Shown in pieces: positions 53,594-60,620 of a stretch of DNA of 60,620 nucleotides. The notes under the pieces are model-generated. The model was not told the DNA's origin. It did not search any database and saw only the letters and a list, made by a program, of their open reading frames with translations. Within the stretch, counting starts at the first letter, position 1. Each line of letters begins with the position of its first letter. Origin of the DNA: Owenweeksia sp. (lineage in GTDB: Bacteria > Bacteroidota > Bacteroidia > Flavobacteriales > Schleiferiaceae); contig JANQHO010000158.1 in NCBI GenBank assembly GCA_028277105.1, positions 1 to 60,620 on the forward strand, given 5' to 3'. The translations under genes and the position numbers were made by a program.

Positions 53594-54613
53594 ATGCTGT
53601 TTAGTTTTGGATCAATGGGCAGAATCCTAAATAGGAATAGGGTAAAAGGCAATCTTGCCAATAACCATTGGCAATTGTTTGGTATTAAGTTTACCCAGGC
53701 TCTCCGCTATAAATTTGATTACTACCATTATTGTTCCGGTCATTTTACTGAGAAGGCCTCTATTAGGGAGATCAATCTTGAGTTTTGTAGTATAGGGAAC
53801 GCCATATCCAAATTTTCAGTTTCAGGTCATACCAACTCCAAGTCTTATATGAGCACAGAAATATTAGATAGGGTTTTCAATGATCTTTTGTACGATAAAA
53901 GATTTTCAAGGGTTGCTACTATTAGTCTCTATGATGGGGGAGAGACCTTTTTACACTCTAAAAGGCTTGAACTTTTGAGAAGGGTAAAATTGCACAAAGC
54001 CCTATGGAATATAAGCGGTAAGAAATTTCCCAGGATAACGTTAATATCCAATGGAATACTGCTGCGGGAAAGTCAAGTAAAGGAGTTGCTTGAGATAAAT
54101 GTTATAAACGAAATAGGTTTTAACCTGGATAGTGATAGTATCAAAGCTTTTGAAGATTTGAAAATGAATGGCGGGGAAGGGAGATTTGTTGAAAGATTAA
54201 AAATGTTCATCAAACTGAAAGATATTATCTCACCGGAGGTAAAGATCATTGGTGTTGGTATAGCAGAAAAGCCCCATGCTATCAATTCCGGTTACGTGTC
54301 ACCTGAAATCGGGAGTGTTATCAATATACTGGATAGAATAGATTACAGGCTGCCAGGTGATACAAACATTGATAATATCGGAAAAGTCAATGAAACAGGT
54401 TGTAATCTTTTGTTGAAACAATTAACAATACTGCCTGACGGTAGTGTATCGGTATGCTGTAATGATTTGAATTCTAAAGGAATAGTTGGTAGTGTGCTGG
54501 GAAATAGCTTATATGATATCTATTTTTCAGGGGCGAGATTAAAATATGTTCGTAAATTGTACGAAGGAAAAAAGAAGAATTGGAGCTTTGCAGGAAATTG
54601 TATAAGCTATTAA
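53594..54613 (+). CDS. radical-SAM/SPASM-like protein lacking the cluster cysteines
   Basis: This is a 339-residue protein that follows the layout of radical SAM enzymes with a C-terminal SPASM-type domain, but the CxxxCxxC motif is gone. At the expected place it reads 'SIGNAISKFSVSGH', with G68, S72 and S75 at the three cysteine positions (codons GGG, TCC, TCA). The surrounding signature is kept: 'INLEF' strand before it, 'YMSTEILDRVFNDL' after it, the SAM-contact 'DGGET' at 114-118, 'LISNGILL' near 150, and SPASM-like 'TILPDGSVSVCCNDL' with C270, C288, C289 and C336. The usual last cysteine is missing. It stands alone between two terminators. It should not bind the catalytic 4Fe-4S cluster; it could be a decayed enzyme or a binding protein. 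Confidence 0.7.
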   Translation: MLFSFGSMGRILNRNRVKGNLANNHWQLFGIKFTQALRYKFDYYHYCSGHFTEKASIREINLEFCSIGNAISKFSVSGHTNSKSYMSTEILDRVFNDLLYDKRFSRVATISLYDGGETFLHSKRLELLRRVKLHKALWNISGKKFPRITLISNGILLRESQVKELLEINVINEIGFNLDSDSIKAFEDLKMNGGEGRFVERLKMFIKLKDIISPEVKIIGVGIAEKPHAINSGYVSPEIGSVINILDRIDYRLPGDTNIDNIGKVNETGCNLLLKQLTILPDGSVSVCCNDLNSKGIVGSVLGNSLYDIYFSGARLKYVRKLYEGKKKNWSFAGNCISY

Positions 54614-54656
54614 AGTAAACCAATCTGATAAACCTTAACCTGGTTTACTGCTAGTA

Positions 54657-54684
54657 AAAGAGCCGCGATTGCGGCTCTTTTTAG
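54657..54684. terminator. bidirectional terminator
   Basis: A perfect 10-bp stem (AAAGAGCCGC, GATT, GCGGCTCTTT) lies between the convergent SPASM-like gene and the BlaR1-like gene. It is followed by TT on the plus strand and T-rich sequence on the minus strand, so it can serve both. An 8-bp inverted repeat (GTAAACCA / TGGTTTAC, 54615-54648) lies just before it. Confidence 0.8.
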
Positions 54685-54695
54685 TTTGGGACTAC

Positions 54696-55949
54696 TTATT
54701 GCAATTTCATGTTTATGGGCACAACAAAAGAGATAGCCACTTTTTTGCCTTTATAGGTAGCAGGGCTCAATTGAGGTAAACCCGCTATAAGTTCCAGGGC
54801 ATATTTCTCAGCTTGTTTTACAGCGTTTTCTTCCAGCTTATTTTTATAAGATAAGCCTCGTAAAATTACAGGTTCGATGATCTTGCCTTCTTCATCTATA
54901 ATAAATTTAACGTACATTTTTCCTGATATCCCATGTTGTTTGGCCATTTCGGGATACTCAAAGTTGTTAGCAATGTAGCTGATCAAACCTTCCTGAAAGC
55001 ACTCTCTTTGTTCCTCAGATGATATATTTTTATTACAATTATCAAAAAGTGGAGGTTGTTCAACTTCAGCAAAATTTTTTAACTGATCTTCTCTGTTGGT
55101 ATGATTGTCCTGCTTTTTCTCACAGGAATGGAGACTCAAAACAAGAAGGACAGGGATAATAAGCAGGTAAATCAATTTTAATTTACTGCTTTGTTGTTTT
55201 TTGTAAAGCATAGTGATTCTTTTTTTGATTAATGATGAATTGAAAAAGGGGCTGACAGGAATATTTACTTCTCTGCCAAATATGTTGCTCAAAAGCAGGC
55301 TTGCATATACTTCCGTGGAAGTTTTGGCAATGGTTATCTGATCAGCTTCCAACTCGTGTAATTGTTTGAGTTCATAAGCCAGGAGATGGGTAAAGGGATT
55401 GAACCAGGCAAAAGAGTTAACAGCATAGTAAAGCATATTATCCCAGCTATGGCCTTTTGTTTTATGGACATTTTCATGAATCAATACCAGTTCGAGCTCT
55501 TGTTTTGTATAGTTCATATCCGGAATGACTATTTTATTGAAGAAACTAAAAGGGCCGGGTGCTTTGTTGACGAAGTAGTAGGTAACAGATCCAAACTTCT
55601 TTTTGACAGCTTGAGCTAACAGTAAGTAGATCTTAATGGAATTGACAAAAAGAGGAACAACCATCAAGGTAAAACCCGACCAATAAATCAGTTTTAACCA
55701 TGAAATACTATTTTCAGCGGAAGTAGTACTAATAAAGTTGGTCAGTGTAATTTCAGCTAAGAAAAAATCATCGGAAAGAGGAGAGGAAACTTGCGAGCCA
55801 AGCCATGCAATGCTTATAGCCAGTAGCGGTACTGATAGTAGGTATATCCTGTTGAACAGAAAGAAACTCAACTTTTTGAAACCTGTCAGATAAAGGAAGT
55901 ACAGACACCCACTGTACATCAAGTAGTTTATTAACACAGTAGTATTCAT
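54696..55949 (-). CDS. BlaR1-type M56 metallopeptidase fused to a TonB C-terminal domain
   Basis: This is a 417-residue membrane sensor/protease. About four transmembrane helices (near 5-25, 34-52, 86-110 and 248-265) frame a cytoplasmic zinc protease with 'LIHENVHKTKGHSW' (HExxH at 158-162) and a downstream 'HELEADQ'. After the last helix comes 'SLHSCEKK', and a TonB C-terminal-like domain fills about 310-417 ('EGLISYIANNFEYPEMAKQ', 'GKMYVKFIIDEEGKI'). No penicillin-binding sensor domain is present, so the signal is probably not a beta-lactam. It overlaps blaI by 4 bases (ATGA). Likely role: cleave the BlaI-like repressor upon an envelope signal. Confidence 0.88.
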   Translation of the reverse strand: MNTTVLINYLMYSGCLYFLYLTGFKKLSFFLFNRIYLLSVPLLAISIAWLGSQVSSPLSDDFFLAEITLTNFISTTSAENSISWLKLIYWSGFTLMVVPLFVNSIKIYLLLAQAVKKKFGSVTYYFVNKAPGPFSFFNKIVIPDMNYTKQELELVLIHENVHKTKGHSWDNMLYYAVNSFAWFNPFTHLLAYELKQLHELEADQITIAKTSTEVYASLLLSNIFGREVNIPVSPFFNSSLIKKRITMLYKKQQSSKLKLIYLLIIPVLLVLSLHSCEKKQDNHTNREDQLKNFAEVEQPPLFDNCNKNISSEEQRECFQEGLISYIANNFEYPEMAKQHGISGKMYVKFIIDEEGKIIEPVILRGLSYKNKLEENAVKQAEKYALELIAGLPQLSPATYKGKKVAISFVVPINMKLQ

Positions 55950-56311
55950 GTATTTTTTTTGCTTTCGATCAGTTTCAAGATATCATCCAGCTCTTTTGTG
56001 TTAATACCATTCTTCTCTACAAAAAAGGAAACCATATTGCTGAATGAACCGCTGAAATAGCCTTTCATCAACTTGTCGATCTTGTATTTGCTGTACTGAT
56101 CTTTACCTATAAGAGGAAAGTACTGATAGGATTTGCCAAAGACTTTATGAGAAACCATTTTTTTCTGCTCCAGGATACGGATTATGGTAGAAACAGTATT
56201 GTAAGCAGGTTTGGGCTCCGGTAACAGATATATTACTTCTTTTACAAAAGCTGCTTCCAGTTTCCACAAAACCTGCATTATCTCTTCTTCTGCTTTGGTG
56301 AGTTCTTTCAT
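55946..56311 (-). CDS. BlaI/MecI/CopY-family repressor
   Basis: This is a 121-residue winged-helix repressor from the ATG at 56311; an in-frame codon at 56332 would add seven residues not typical of the family. The N-terminal domain 'LTKAEEEIMQVLWKLEAAF' and 'PAYNTVSTIIRILEQKKMV' carries the DNA-recognition helix. The C-terminal helices (about 75-120) form the dimer and hold the protease cleavage region. It overlaps the BlaR1-like gene. A perfect palindrome of two operator-like units lies 22 bases upstream, so autoregulation is very likely. Confidence 0.92.
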   Translation of the reverse strand: MKELTKAEEEIMQVLWKLEAAFVKEVIYLLPEPKPAYNTVSTIIRILEQKKMVSHKVFGKSYQYFPLIGKDQYSKYKIDKLMKGYFSGSFSNMVSFFVEKNGINTKELDDILKLIESKKNT

Positions 56312-56332
56312 GAGATGAGTATTTGAAAACAA

Positions 56333-56374
56333 GTGTAACTAAAAAATTAGTTCAAACTAATTTTTTAGTTACAC
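56333..56374. promoter_or_regulatory. 42-bp perfect palindrome, double BlaI-type operator
   Basis: Two 20-base arms (GTGTAACTAAAAAATTAGTT and its exact complement) meet at a CA centre. Within it are two 16-bp units, AACTAA-AAAA-TTAGTT (56337-56352) and AACTAA-TTTT-TTAGTT (56355-56370), separated by 2 bases. The 6-4-6 layout equals that of known BlaI/MecI operators (TACTAC-ATAT-GTAGTA). It lies directly upstream of blaI. Confidence 0.8.
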
Positions 56375-56380
56375 CCGAAG

Positions 56381-56405
56381 AAAAAAAACCGCTTTGTAAG
56401 CGGCT
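56381..56405 (-). terminator. terminator of the zinc peptidase gene
   Basis: On the minus strand a 6-bp stem (CCGCTT, 3-base loop, AAGCGG; 56389-56403) is followed by eight T residues, 30 bases after the peptidase stop. It insulates the blaI operator region from upstream transcription. Confidence 0.85.
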
Positions 56406-56433
56406 TTAATTCGTTAAAAACAGATGTGTTATT

Positions 56434-57123
56434 TCAATCCCTGCTTCCCATAAAAAGCATTACGTAGTAAGCCAGTTGAGTAATAGCAGCTAAGGCCGCT
56501 ACCAGATAAGTATTAGCCGCCATATTCAGCGCATCTTTAGCCATATCGTGCTCACTGCGGGTGGTTGTACCGGTATTTTCCAGCCAAACCAAAGCTCTTC
56601 TGGAAGCATCGTATTCTACCGGCAAAGTAACAAGGGTAAAAAGCGTAATAGCACCCTGCATAACGGCCATGGCCAGGAAAATGGAATTTATGGGAATAGC
56701 TGTTACCAAAAAACCGCCAAAAAGCATCAGCATAAAAACAATGCTCATGGTTTTAGAGCTAAAGCTCACTACAGGAACCATAGCCGAGCGGAATTGCAAC
56801 CAGCTATAAGCGGTGGCATGCTGTACAGCATGACCACATTCGTGGGCGGCAACCGCAGCGGCAGCGGCAGAACGCCCGTGATAAACATCCTCACTGAGGT
56901 TCACTGTTTTGTCTGCAGGATTATAATGATCTGTTAAACGGCCGGGAGTAGAGATCACTTTTACATCATAAATATTGTTGTCGTGCAGCATTTTTTCCGC
57001 TATCTCCTTGCCGCTCATTCCGTTGCTCAGGCCTACCTGACTGTATTTTTTGAACTTGCTTTTAAGCCGGGCCTGTACAATAAACCCTATCAGCATAAAG
57101 GCTATAAGAATTCCAATGATCAT
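56434..57123 (-). CDS. membrane zinc metallopeptidase (YugP family)
   Basis: This is a 229-residue membrane protein of the YugP-type zinc-dependent proteases. It has an N-terminal helix (1-17), the zinc motif 'AAHECGHAVQHATAY' (HECGH at 94-98), three further hydrophobic segments (about 112-135, 140-165, 205-225) and the third-ligand region 'LPVEYDASRRAL' near 170. The biological substrate is unknown. It starts with ATG, is divergent from surE with 96 bases between, and ends in a strong terminator. Confidence 0.92.
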   Translation of the reverse strand: MIIGILIAFMLIGFIVQARLKSKFKKYSQVGLSNGMSGKEIAEKMLHDNNIYDVKVISTPGRLTDHYNPADKTVNLSEDVYHGRSAAAAAVAAHECGHAVQHATAYSWLQFRSAMVPVVSFSSKTMSIVFMLMLFGGFLVTAIPINSIFLAMAVMQGAITLFTLVTLPVEYDASRRALVWLENTGTTTRSEHDMAKDALNMAANTYLVAALAAITQLAYYVMLFMGSRD

Positions 57124-57219
57124 AATATTTCGTATCAGTTTATATTTAGTTCAAAATTATCAAAATGTATGCCCTCTCCGTTCTAATTTAACCATTAGTT
57201 TTACGGGAAATTTTTGAAG

Positions 57220-57993
57220 ATGACCGATAAAAAACCGTTGATACTGGTTTGCAATGATGACGGTATTACCGCTCCGGGAGTGCGCAATCTTATAAGGGTA
57301 ATGAATGAAATAGGTGAGGTTGTGGTAGTTGCGCCAGACGGCCCGCAGAGCGGAACGGGCCATGCCATTACTATAAACGGTATTTTGAGGTGTGATCCCA
57401 TTACCATTGAAGAAGGACCGCAAAAGGAATACAGCTGTTCCGGCACACCGGTAGATTGTGTCAAACTGGCAGTAAACGTGGTATTGGACCGAAAGCCGGA
57501 TATAGTTGTCTCAGGCATTAACCATGGTAGTAATTCTTCTATCAATGTCATCTATTCCGGCACTATGTCGGCAGCGGTAGAAGGTTCTTTGGAGGGTATA
57601 CCTTCCATTGGCTTTTCACTTTGTGACTTCAGTTGGTCTGCCGATTTTAAACCGGCACTGAAATATATCAAGGAAATAACCCTAAGAGTATTGGAAAAGG
57701 GGCTGCCCTATGGTATTTGCCTCAATGTAAATATTCCAAAATACAATGGTTCAGACTATAAAGGAATTAGAATTTGCAGGCAAGCCAAAGCCAACTGGGA
57801 GGAAGAAATGGATAGTCGCAAAGATCCGCGCGAGCGCAGTTATTACTGGCTCACAGGGAGATTTGTGAACTATGATGAAGGGGAAGATACCGATGAATGG
57901 GCCCTTTCCAATTATTATATTTCGGTAGTACCGGTAAACAGTGATATTACAGCCCATCACTGGGTCAGGGAAATGAATAGTTGGGATCTATAA
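57220..57993 (+). CDS. surE: 5'/3'-nucleotidase SurE
   Basis: This is a 257-residue metal-dependent nucleoside monophosphatase of stationary-phase survival. The start is the ATG at 57220; an in-frame TTG two codons earlier is less likely. Motifs are 'LILVCNDDGITAPGV' with the metal aspartates, 'APDGPQSGTGHAIT', 'CSGTPVDCVKLA', 'SGINHGSNSS' and 'YSGTMSAAVEG'. It lies upstream of a small membrane protein gene and lpxB on the same strand and may be transcribed with them. Confidence 0.96.
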   Translation: MTDKKPLILVCNDDGITAPGVRNLIRVMNEIGEVVVVAPDGPQSGTGHAITINGILRCDPITIEEGPQKEYSCSGTPVDCVKLAVNVVLDRKPDIVVSGINHGSNSSINVIYSGTMSAAVEGSLEGIPSIGFSLCDFSWSADFKPALKYIKEITLRVLEKGLPYGICLNVNIPKYNGSDYKGIRICRQAKANWEEEMDSRKDPRERSYYWLTGRFVNYDEGEDTDEWALSNYYISVVPVNSDITAHHWVREMNSWDL

Positions 57994-58035
57994 TTCTGCC
58001 GCTATTCTGGCGTTTATTAATCGAGATTTTGAGGT

Positions 58036-58326
58036 ATGAAGAATTTAACACCCCAATGGTGGTTAGGTATATTTTTGGGTTTGATTACTCCTTTACTGGG
58101 GGTTATGCTAGTGCTGGAAGTCCGCCCAGAGCTGATGGGTATTCAACAATACGAAAGCGATATAGTGAAACAGATCAATGTAAAGATCATCACTTTTGGT
58201 ATGATACTGAATGCCGCTTTTTTCTTTATAATGTTGAGATTAGAGAAAGAAGAGATGGGGCGTGGGTTATTGTTTGCCAGCGTGGCCTATCTCGTTATGA
58301 TATTTATTTACAGGTTCCTGTTATGA
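58036..58326 (+). CDS. small membrane protein of unknown function
   Basis: This is a 96-residue protein with three predicted transmembrane helices (about 9-28, 50-68, 76-93) and short charged loops ('RLEKEEMGR'). I do not recognise the family. The ATG is preceded by TTTTGAGGT, a fair ribosome binding sequence. It lies 42 bases after surE and 66 bases before lpxB, both on the same strand. Proteins of this size between surE and lpxB may be conserved in the phylum; I could not check. Confidence 0.72.
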   Translation: MKNLTPQWWLGIFLGLITPLLGVMLVLEVRPELMGIQQYESDIVKQINVKIITFGMILNAAFFFIMLRLEKEEMGRGLLFASVAYLVMIFIYRFLL

Positions 58327-58392
58327 ACTTTTTGGGTTGAACTCAAAATCGGCTTACTGCAATTCCAATATTAGCTGATAATTTTCTGAAAA

Positions 58393-59517
58393 TTGAAATA
58401 CTATCTCATAGCCGGTGAAGCCAGTGGCGACCTCCATGGCTCTAATTTGATGAAAGCCCTCAAAGAGAAAGACCCTCAAGCTGTTTTCAGGTTTTGGGGG
58501 GGTGACTTAATGGAGCAACAGGGGGAGAGGCCAGTTAAGCACTACCGTGACCTGGCATTCATGGGCTTTGTGGAGGTAGTAGCTAATCTGAAGACGATAT
58601 TAAAGAATATTGCTTTCTGTAAACAGGATATAGAGCAATTTAAACCCGATGTTCTCATATTGATAGATTATCCAGGTTTTAATATGAGAATAGCGGAATT
58701 TGCCAGACAGAAAGGATTAAAAGTGATCTATTACATCTCTCCCCAGGTATGGGCCTGGAAGCAAAACAGGGTACATAAGCTGAAACGGGATGTTGACCGA
58801 ATGCTTTGTATCCTACCCTTTGAAAAGGAGTTTTACCGGGACTTTGACATGGAAGTGGATTTTGTAGGCCATCCTTTGATCGATGCCATTGACAGAAGGG
58901 CTGATTTTGACAGGGCGGTACGCCTAAAAGAGCTGGGCCTGAAAGAAAACAAATCTGTTATAGCCTTGCTGCCCGGTAGTCGCAAACAAGAGATCCAGAT
59001 CATGCTGCCGGTAATGCTAAAGGCAGCAGAAAAATTTACGGACAGTTATCAGATAGCGATAGCCGCAGCCCCTTCCCAGGAATTGAGCTTCTATAAAAAT
59101 ATTATAGGCCACCTGAGTTACTGCTCAGTGGTAGAGGGTAAAACTTATGATCTGCTCGAAGTCAGTGAAGCAGCCCTGGTAACTTCGGGAACGGCTACTT
59201 TGGAAACGGCTCTCTTCGAGGTGCCGGAAGTGGTGTGTTATAAAGGAAATTGGGCCTCTTACTGGATAGCCCGTCAGTTGGTTAAGGTGCCTTACATTTC
59301 TTTAGTTAACCTTATCGTTGACCGTGAATTGGTGAAAGAACTGATACAGGGGGAAATGAATCCCAAAAGGTTGGAAGAAGAACTGAGGTATTGTCTTAGT
59401 AAGGAAGGAAAAGAAAGATTAAAGCGAGAATATAAAGAGTTAAAGATAAAGCTGGGCGGAAAAGGAGCATCAGCCAAAGCTGCTCATATTATTGCGGAAG
59501 AGGTAGGTTTGAAATGA
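58393..59517 (+). CDS. lpxB: lipid-A-disaccharide synthase
   Basis: This GT19 enzyme joins lipid X with UDP-2,3-diacylglucosamine to form the lipid A disaccharide at the inner membrane. The 374 residues match the family. Motifs are 'YYLIAGEASGDLHGSNLM' at the start, 'FMGFVEVVANL', 'LIDYPGFNMRIAEFARQKG', 'ISPQVWAWKQNRVHKLK', 'GSRKQEIQ' and 'SGTATLETALFEVPEVV'. The only start matching family length is TTG at 58393. The stop overlaps the SpoIID-like gene by 4 bases (ATGA). It shows the organism makes lipid A. Confidence 0.95.
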   Translation: MKYYLIAGEASGDLHGSNLMKALKEKDPQAVFRFWGGDLMEQQGERPVKHYRDLAFMGFVEVVANLKTILKNIAFCKQDIEQFKPDVLILIDYPGFNMRIAEFARQKGLKVIYYISPQVWAWKQNRVHKLKRDVDRMLCILPFEKEFYRDFDMEVDFVGHPLIDAIDRRADFDRAVRLKELGLKENKSVIALLPGSRKQEIQIMLPVMLKAAEKFTDSYQIAIAAAPSQELSFYKNIIGHLSYCSVVEGKTYDLLEVSEAALVTSGTATLETALFEVPEVVCYKGNWASYWIARQLVKVPYISLVNLIVDRELVKELIQGEMNPKRLEEELRYCLSKEGKERLKREYKELKIKLGGKGASAKAAHIIAEEVGLK

Positions 59518-60620
59518 GAGTGTGTATTTCTATCATATTTGTATTACAGGCATTAACGGTTTACGGACTGGATATCAAAGTCAGGCTATTTTCTTCGGTC
59601 AGTACCCAAAAAGCTATTGTTACTCCCGATACAGGTCTTTACTTTCTGGTAGCCTTTGACGATCAATTACAAAGGGTAGATACCATATACGATATCTTTC
59701 CCCAAGATAGTATTCGCACTTTGTATTTCAAACAAAAAGGAAAGAAGATTGAGGTAAACAGGAATAAGGAAAACCTGGGAACTTATAAAGCCGTTCGTTT
59801 ACTGAGCCTCCATCCCACCAAGGAATTCAGGATAGAAGTGAATGGGAAAAACAGGGTTTACAGGGGCGATCTGCAGTTGAGGGCTTATAACGGCAGCTTG
59901 CAGATAGTAAATATTGTTCACATAGAAGATTATGTAGCCGGAGTAGTTGAGAGTGAGGGCGGCCACGTAGCTGAGATAGAGTATTTTAAAGCCCAGGCAG
60001 TTTTGGCCCGTACCTTTGCTTTGCGCAATTGGGACAAGCATCAGGATGAGGGTTATAGTTTAAAAGACGATGTAACGTCCCAAGTCTATTTTTCCAAATG
60101 CCATCATAAAAATAAAGAGCTGATACTGGAAGCAGTTTGCTATACCGAAGATACAGTATTGGTCAATAACGGTTGTTTGCCTATACTGGGAGTTTTTCAT
60201 GCCAATAGTGGCGGGCAGACTGCAAATGCTGAAGATGCCTGGCAGCAACCCGTAGATTACCTCAAAACCAAAATAGACAGTTTTAGTATCGGTGTAGGAA
60301 GTTACACCTGGGAAAAGAAAATTTCCAGGCAGAGGTTTTACAGCTATGTGGCCCGATATCTTGGAGTGGCCAATAATGCCCAACTCCATAAGTCCTTGCT
60401 GAATTTTAAGCAAAAAAAACGCAGGTCGCATTTCACTTACAAGGGGAAAAAACTAAAGCTCACCCATTTGAGAAGGGATTTTAATCTGCGTTCTACATTT
60501 TTTGAAATAGAAGAAAGCGGGAACTATATCATTTTGAAGGGTAAGGGCTACGGTCACGGAGTGGGAATGTCGCAAGACGGGGCAATAGAAATGGCCAAAA
60601 AGGGCTATAATTATAAAGAT
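59514..60620 (+). CDS. SpoIID/LytB-domain protein (3' end outside window)
   Basis: The frame from the ATG at 59514 stays open to the window end, giving 369 residues so far. A short signal-like start ('VCISIIFVLQALTVYG') suggests export. A beta-rich N-terminal region is followed by the SpoIID core: 'HIEDYVAGVVESEGG' near 136, 'FKAQAVLARTFALR' near 160, 'GVFHANSGGQTANAEDAW' near 223, and 'GKGYGHGVGMSQDGAIEMAK' near 346. SpoIID proteins are peptidoglycan lytic transglycosylases or amidase enhancers that act on stem-less glycan. The gene is coupled to lpxB by an ATGA overlap. The active-site glutamate is likely E141 or E148 by comparison. Confidence 0.88.
   Translation, partial: MRVCISIIFVLQALTVYGLDIKVRLFSSVSTQKAIVTPDTGLYFLVAFDDQLQRVDTIYDIFPQDSIRTLYFKQKGKKIEVNRNKENLGTYKAVRLLSLHPTKEFRIEVNGKNRVYRGDLQLRAYNGSLQIVNIVHIEDYVAGVVESEGGHVAEIEYFKAQAVLARTFALRNWDKHQDEGYSLKDDVTSQVYFSKCHHKNKELILEAVCYTEDTVLVNNGCLPILGVFHANSGGQTANAEDAWQQPVDYLKTKIDSFSIGVGSYTWEKKISRQRFYSYVARYLGVANNAQLHKSLLNFKQKKRRSHFTYKGKKLKLTHLRRDFNLRSTFFEIEESGNYIILKGKGYGHGVGMSQDGAIEMAKKGYNYKD

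Noticed and set aside
53594-54613. SPASM-like gene as part of a peptide-modification cluster
   Set aside because: No precursor peptide, protease or transporter is adjacent. Terminators isolate it on both sides, so a RiPP-type cluster is not supported here.
56333-56374. Long palindrome as an intrinsic terminator
   Set aside because: It would form a strong hairpin, but the zinc peptidase gene upstream already has a terminator with eight T residues at 56381-56405. The inner 6-4-6 symmetry and position before blaI fit an operator better.

Overview
The window is a chromosomal segment of a member of the Bacteroidota, probably close to Flavobacteriales. Several signs support this: the primary sigma factor is short and lacks region 1.1; promoters match the Bacteroidota pattern TTTG-N17-19-TAnnTTTG and Shine-Dalgarno sequences are scarce; a type IX secretion protein of the PorT type sits beside the menaquinone methyltransferase; and there are a TamL lipoprotein, DUF4254 and DUF3467 proteins, a BlaR1-TonB fusion and a two-subunit methylmalonyl-CoA mutase. 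No stretch above 300 bases lacks a gene or RNA. I see no rRNA, CRISPR array, phage, transposase or replication origin.

Layout. 1-9.3 kb is a housekeeping run, mostly on the minus strand: a GlsB/OlsB-like N-acyltransferase fragment, rpe, the primary sigma factor, pnp, rpsO, accD, class I aldolase and tamL. 9.3-17 kb holds an rRNA methyltransferase, a DMT permease, and a minus-strand accessory cluster (AraC regulator, NTF2-like protein, alpha/beta hydrolase, SDR) next to corA, followed by a pair of orphan plus-strand genes. 17-25 kb holds an FAD-dependent dehydrogenase, porT, ubiE/menG, trkH, a family 9 glycosyltransferase, a DUF4254 gene and an aminotransferase, several of them overlapping. 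25-32 kb is the methylmalonyl-CoA mutase locus with its chaperone meaB. It is interrupted by ybaB, two lipoproteins and a toxin-antitoxin remnant whose toxin is truncated to 45 codons.

32-40 kb has divIC, an MsbA-like ABC exporter, an NSS transporter with a 47-codon MetS-like partner, a four-repeat helix-hairpin-helix protein, an acyl-CoA dehydrogenase, rpsU, xerC/D and hpf. 39.8-53.5 kb is the translation and transcription superoperon: tRNA-Thr, tRNA-Tyr, tRNA-Gly, tRNA-Thr, tuf, tRNA-Trp, secE, nusG, rplKAJL, rpoBC and a DUF3467 gene, ending in a strong terminator. 53.6-57 kb is accessory: a radical-SAM-like SPASM protein that has lost all three cluster-binding cysteines, then a BlaI/BlaR1 pair under a perfect 42-bp palindrome made of two operator-like units. 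57-60.6 kb holds a zinc peptidase, surE, a small membrane protein, lpxB and a truncated SpoIID/LytB gene.

Most genes are core functions and look intact. The most unusual items are the cysteine-less radical SAM relative (53594-54613), the double BlaI-type operator (56333-56374), the decayed ParE-type module (27760-28172), the hairpins in the tRNA/tuf spacers, and a CorA whose GMN motif reads GTN. All functions are read from sequence by eye; no database search was run.
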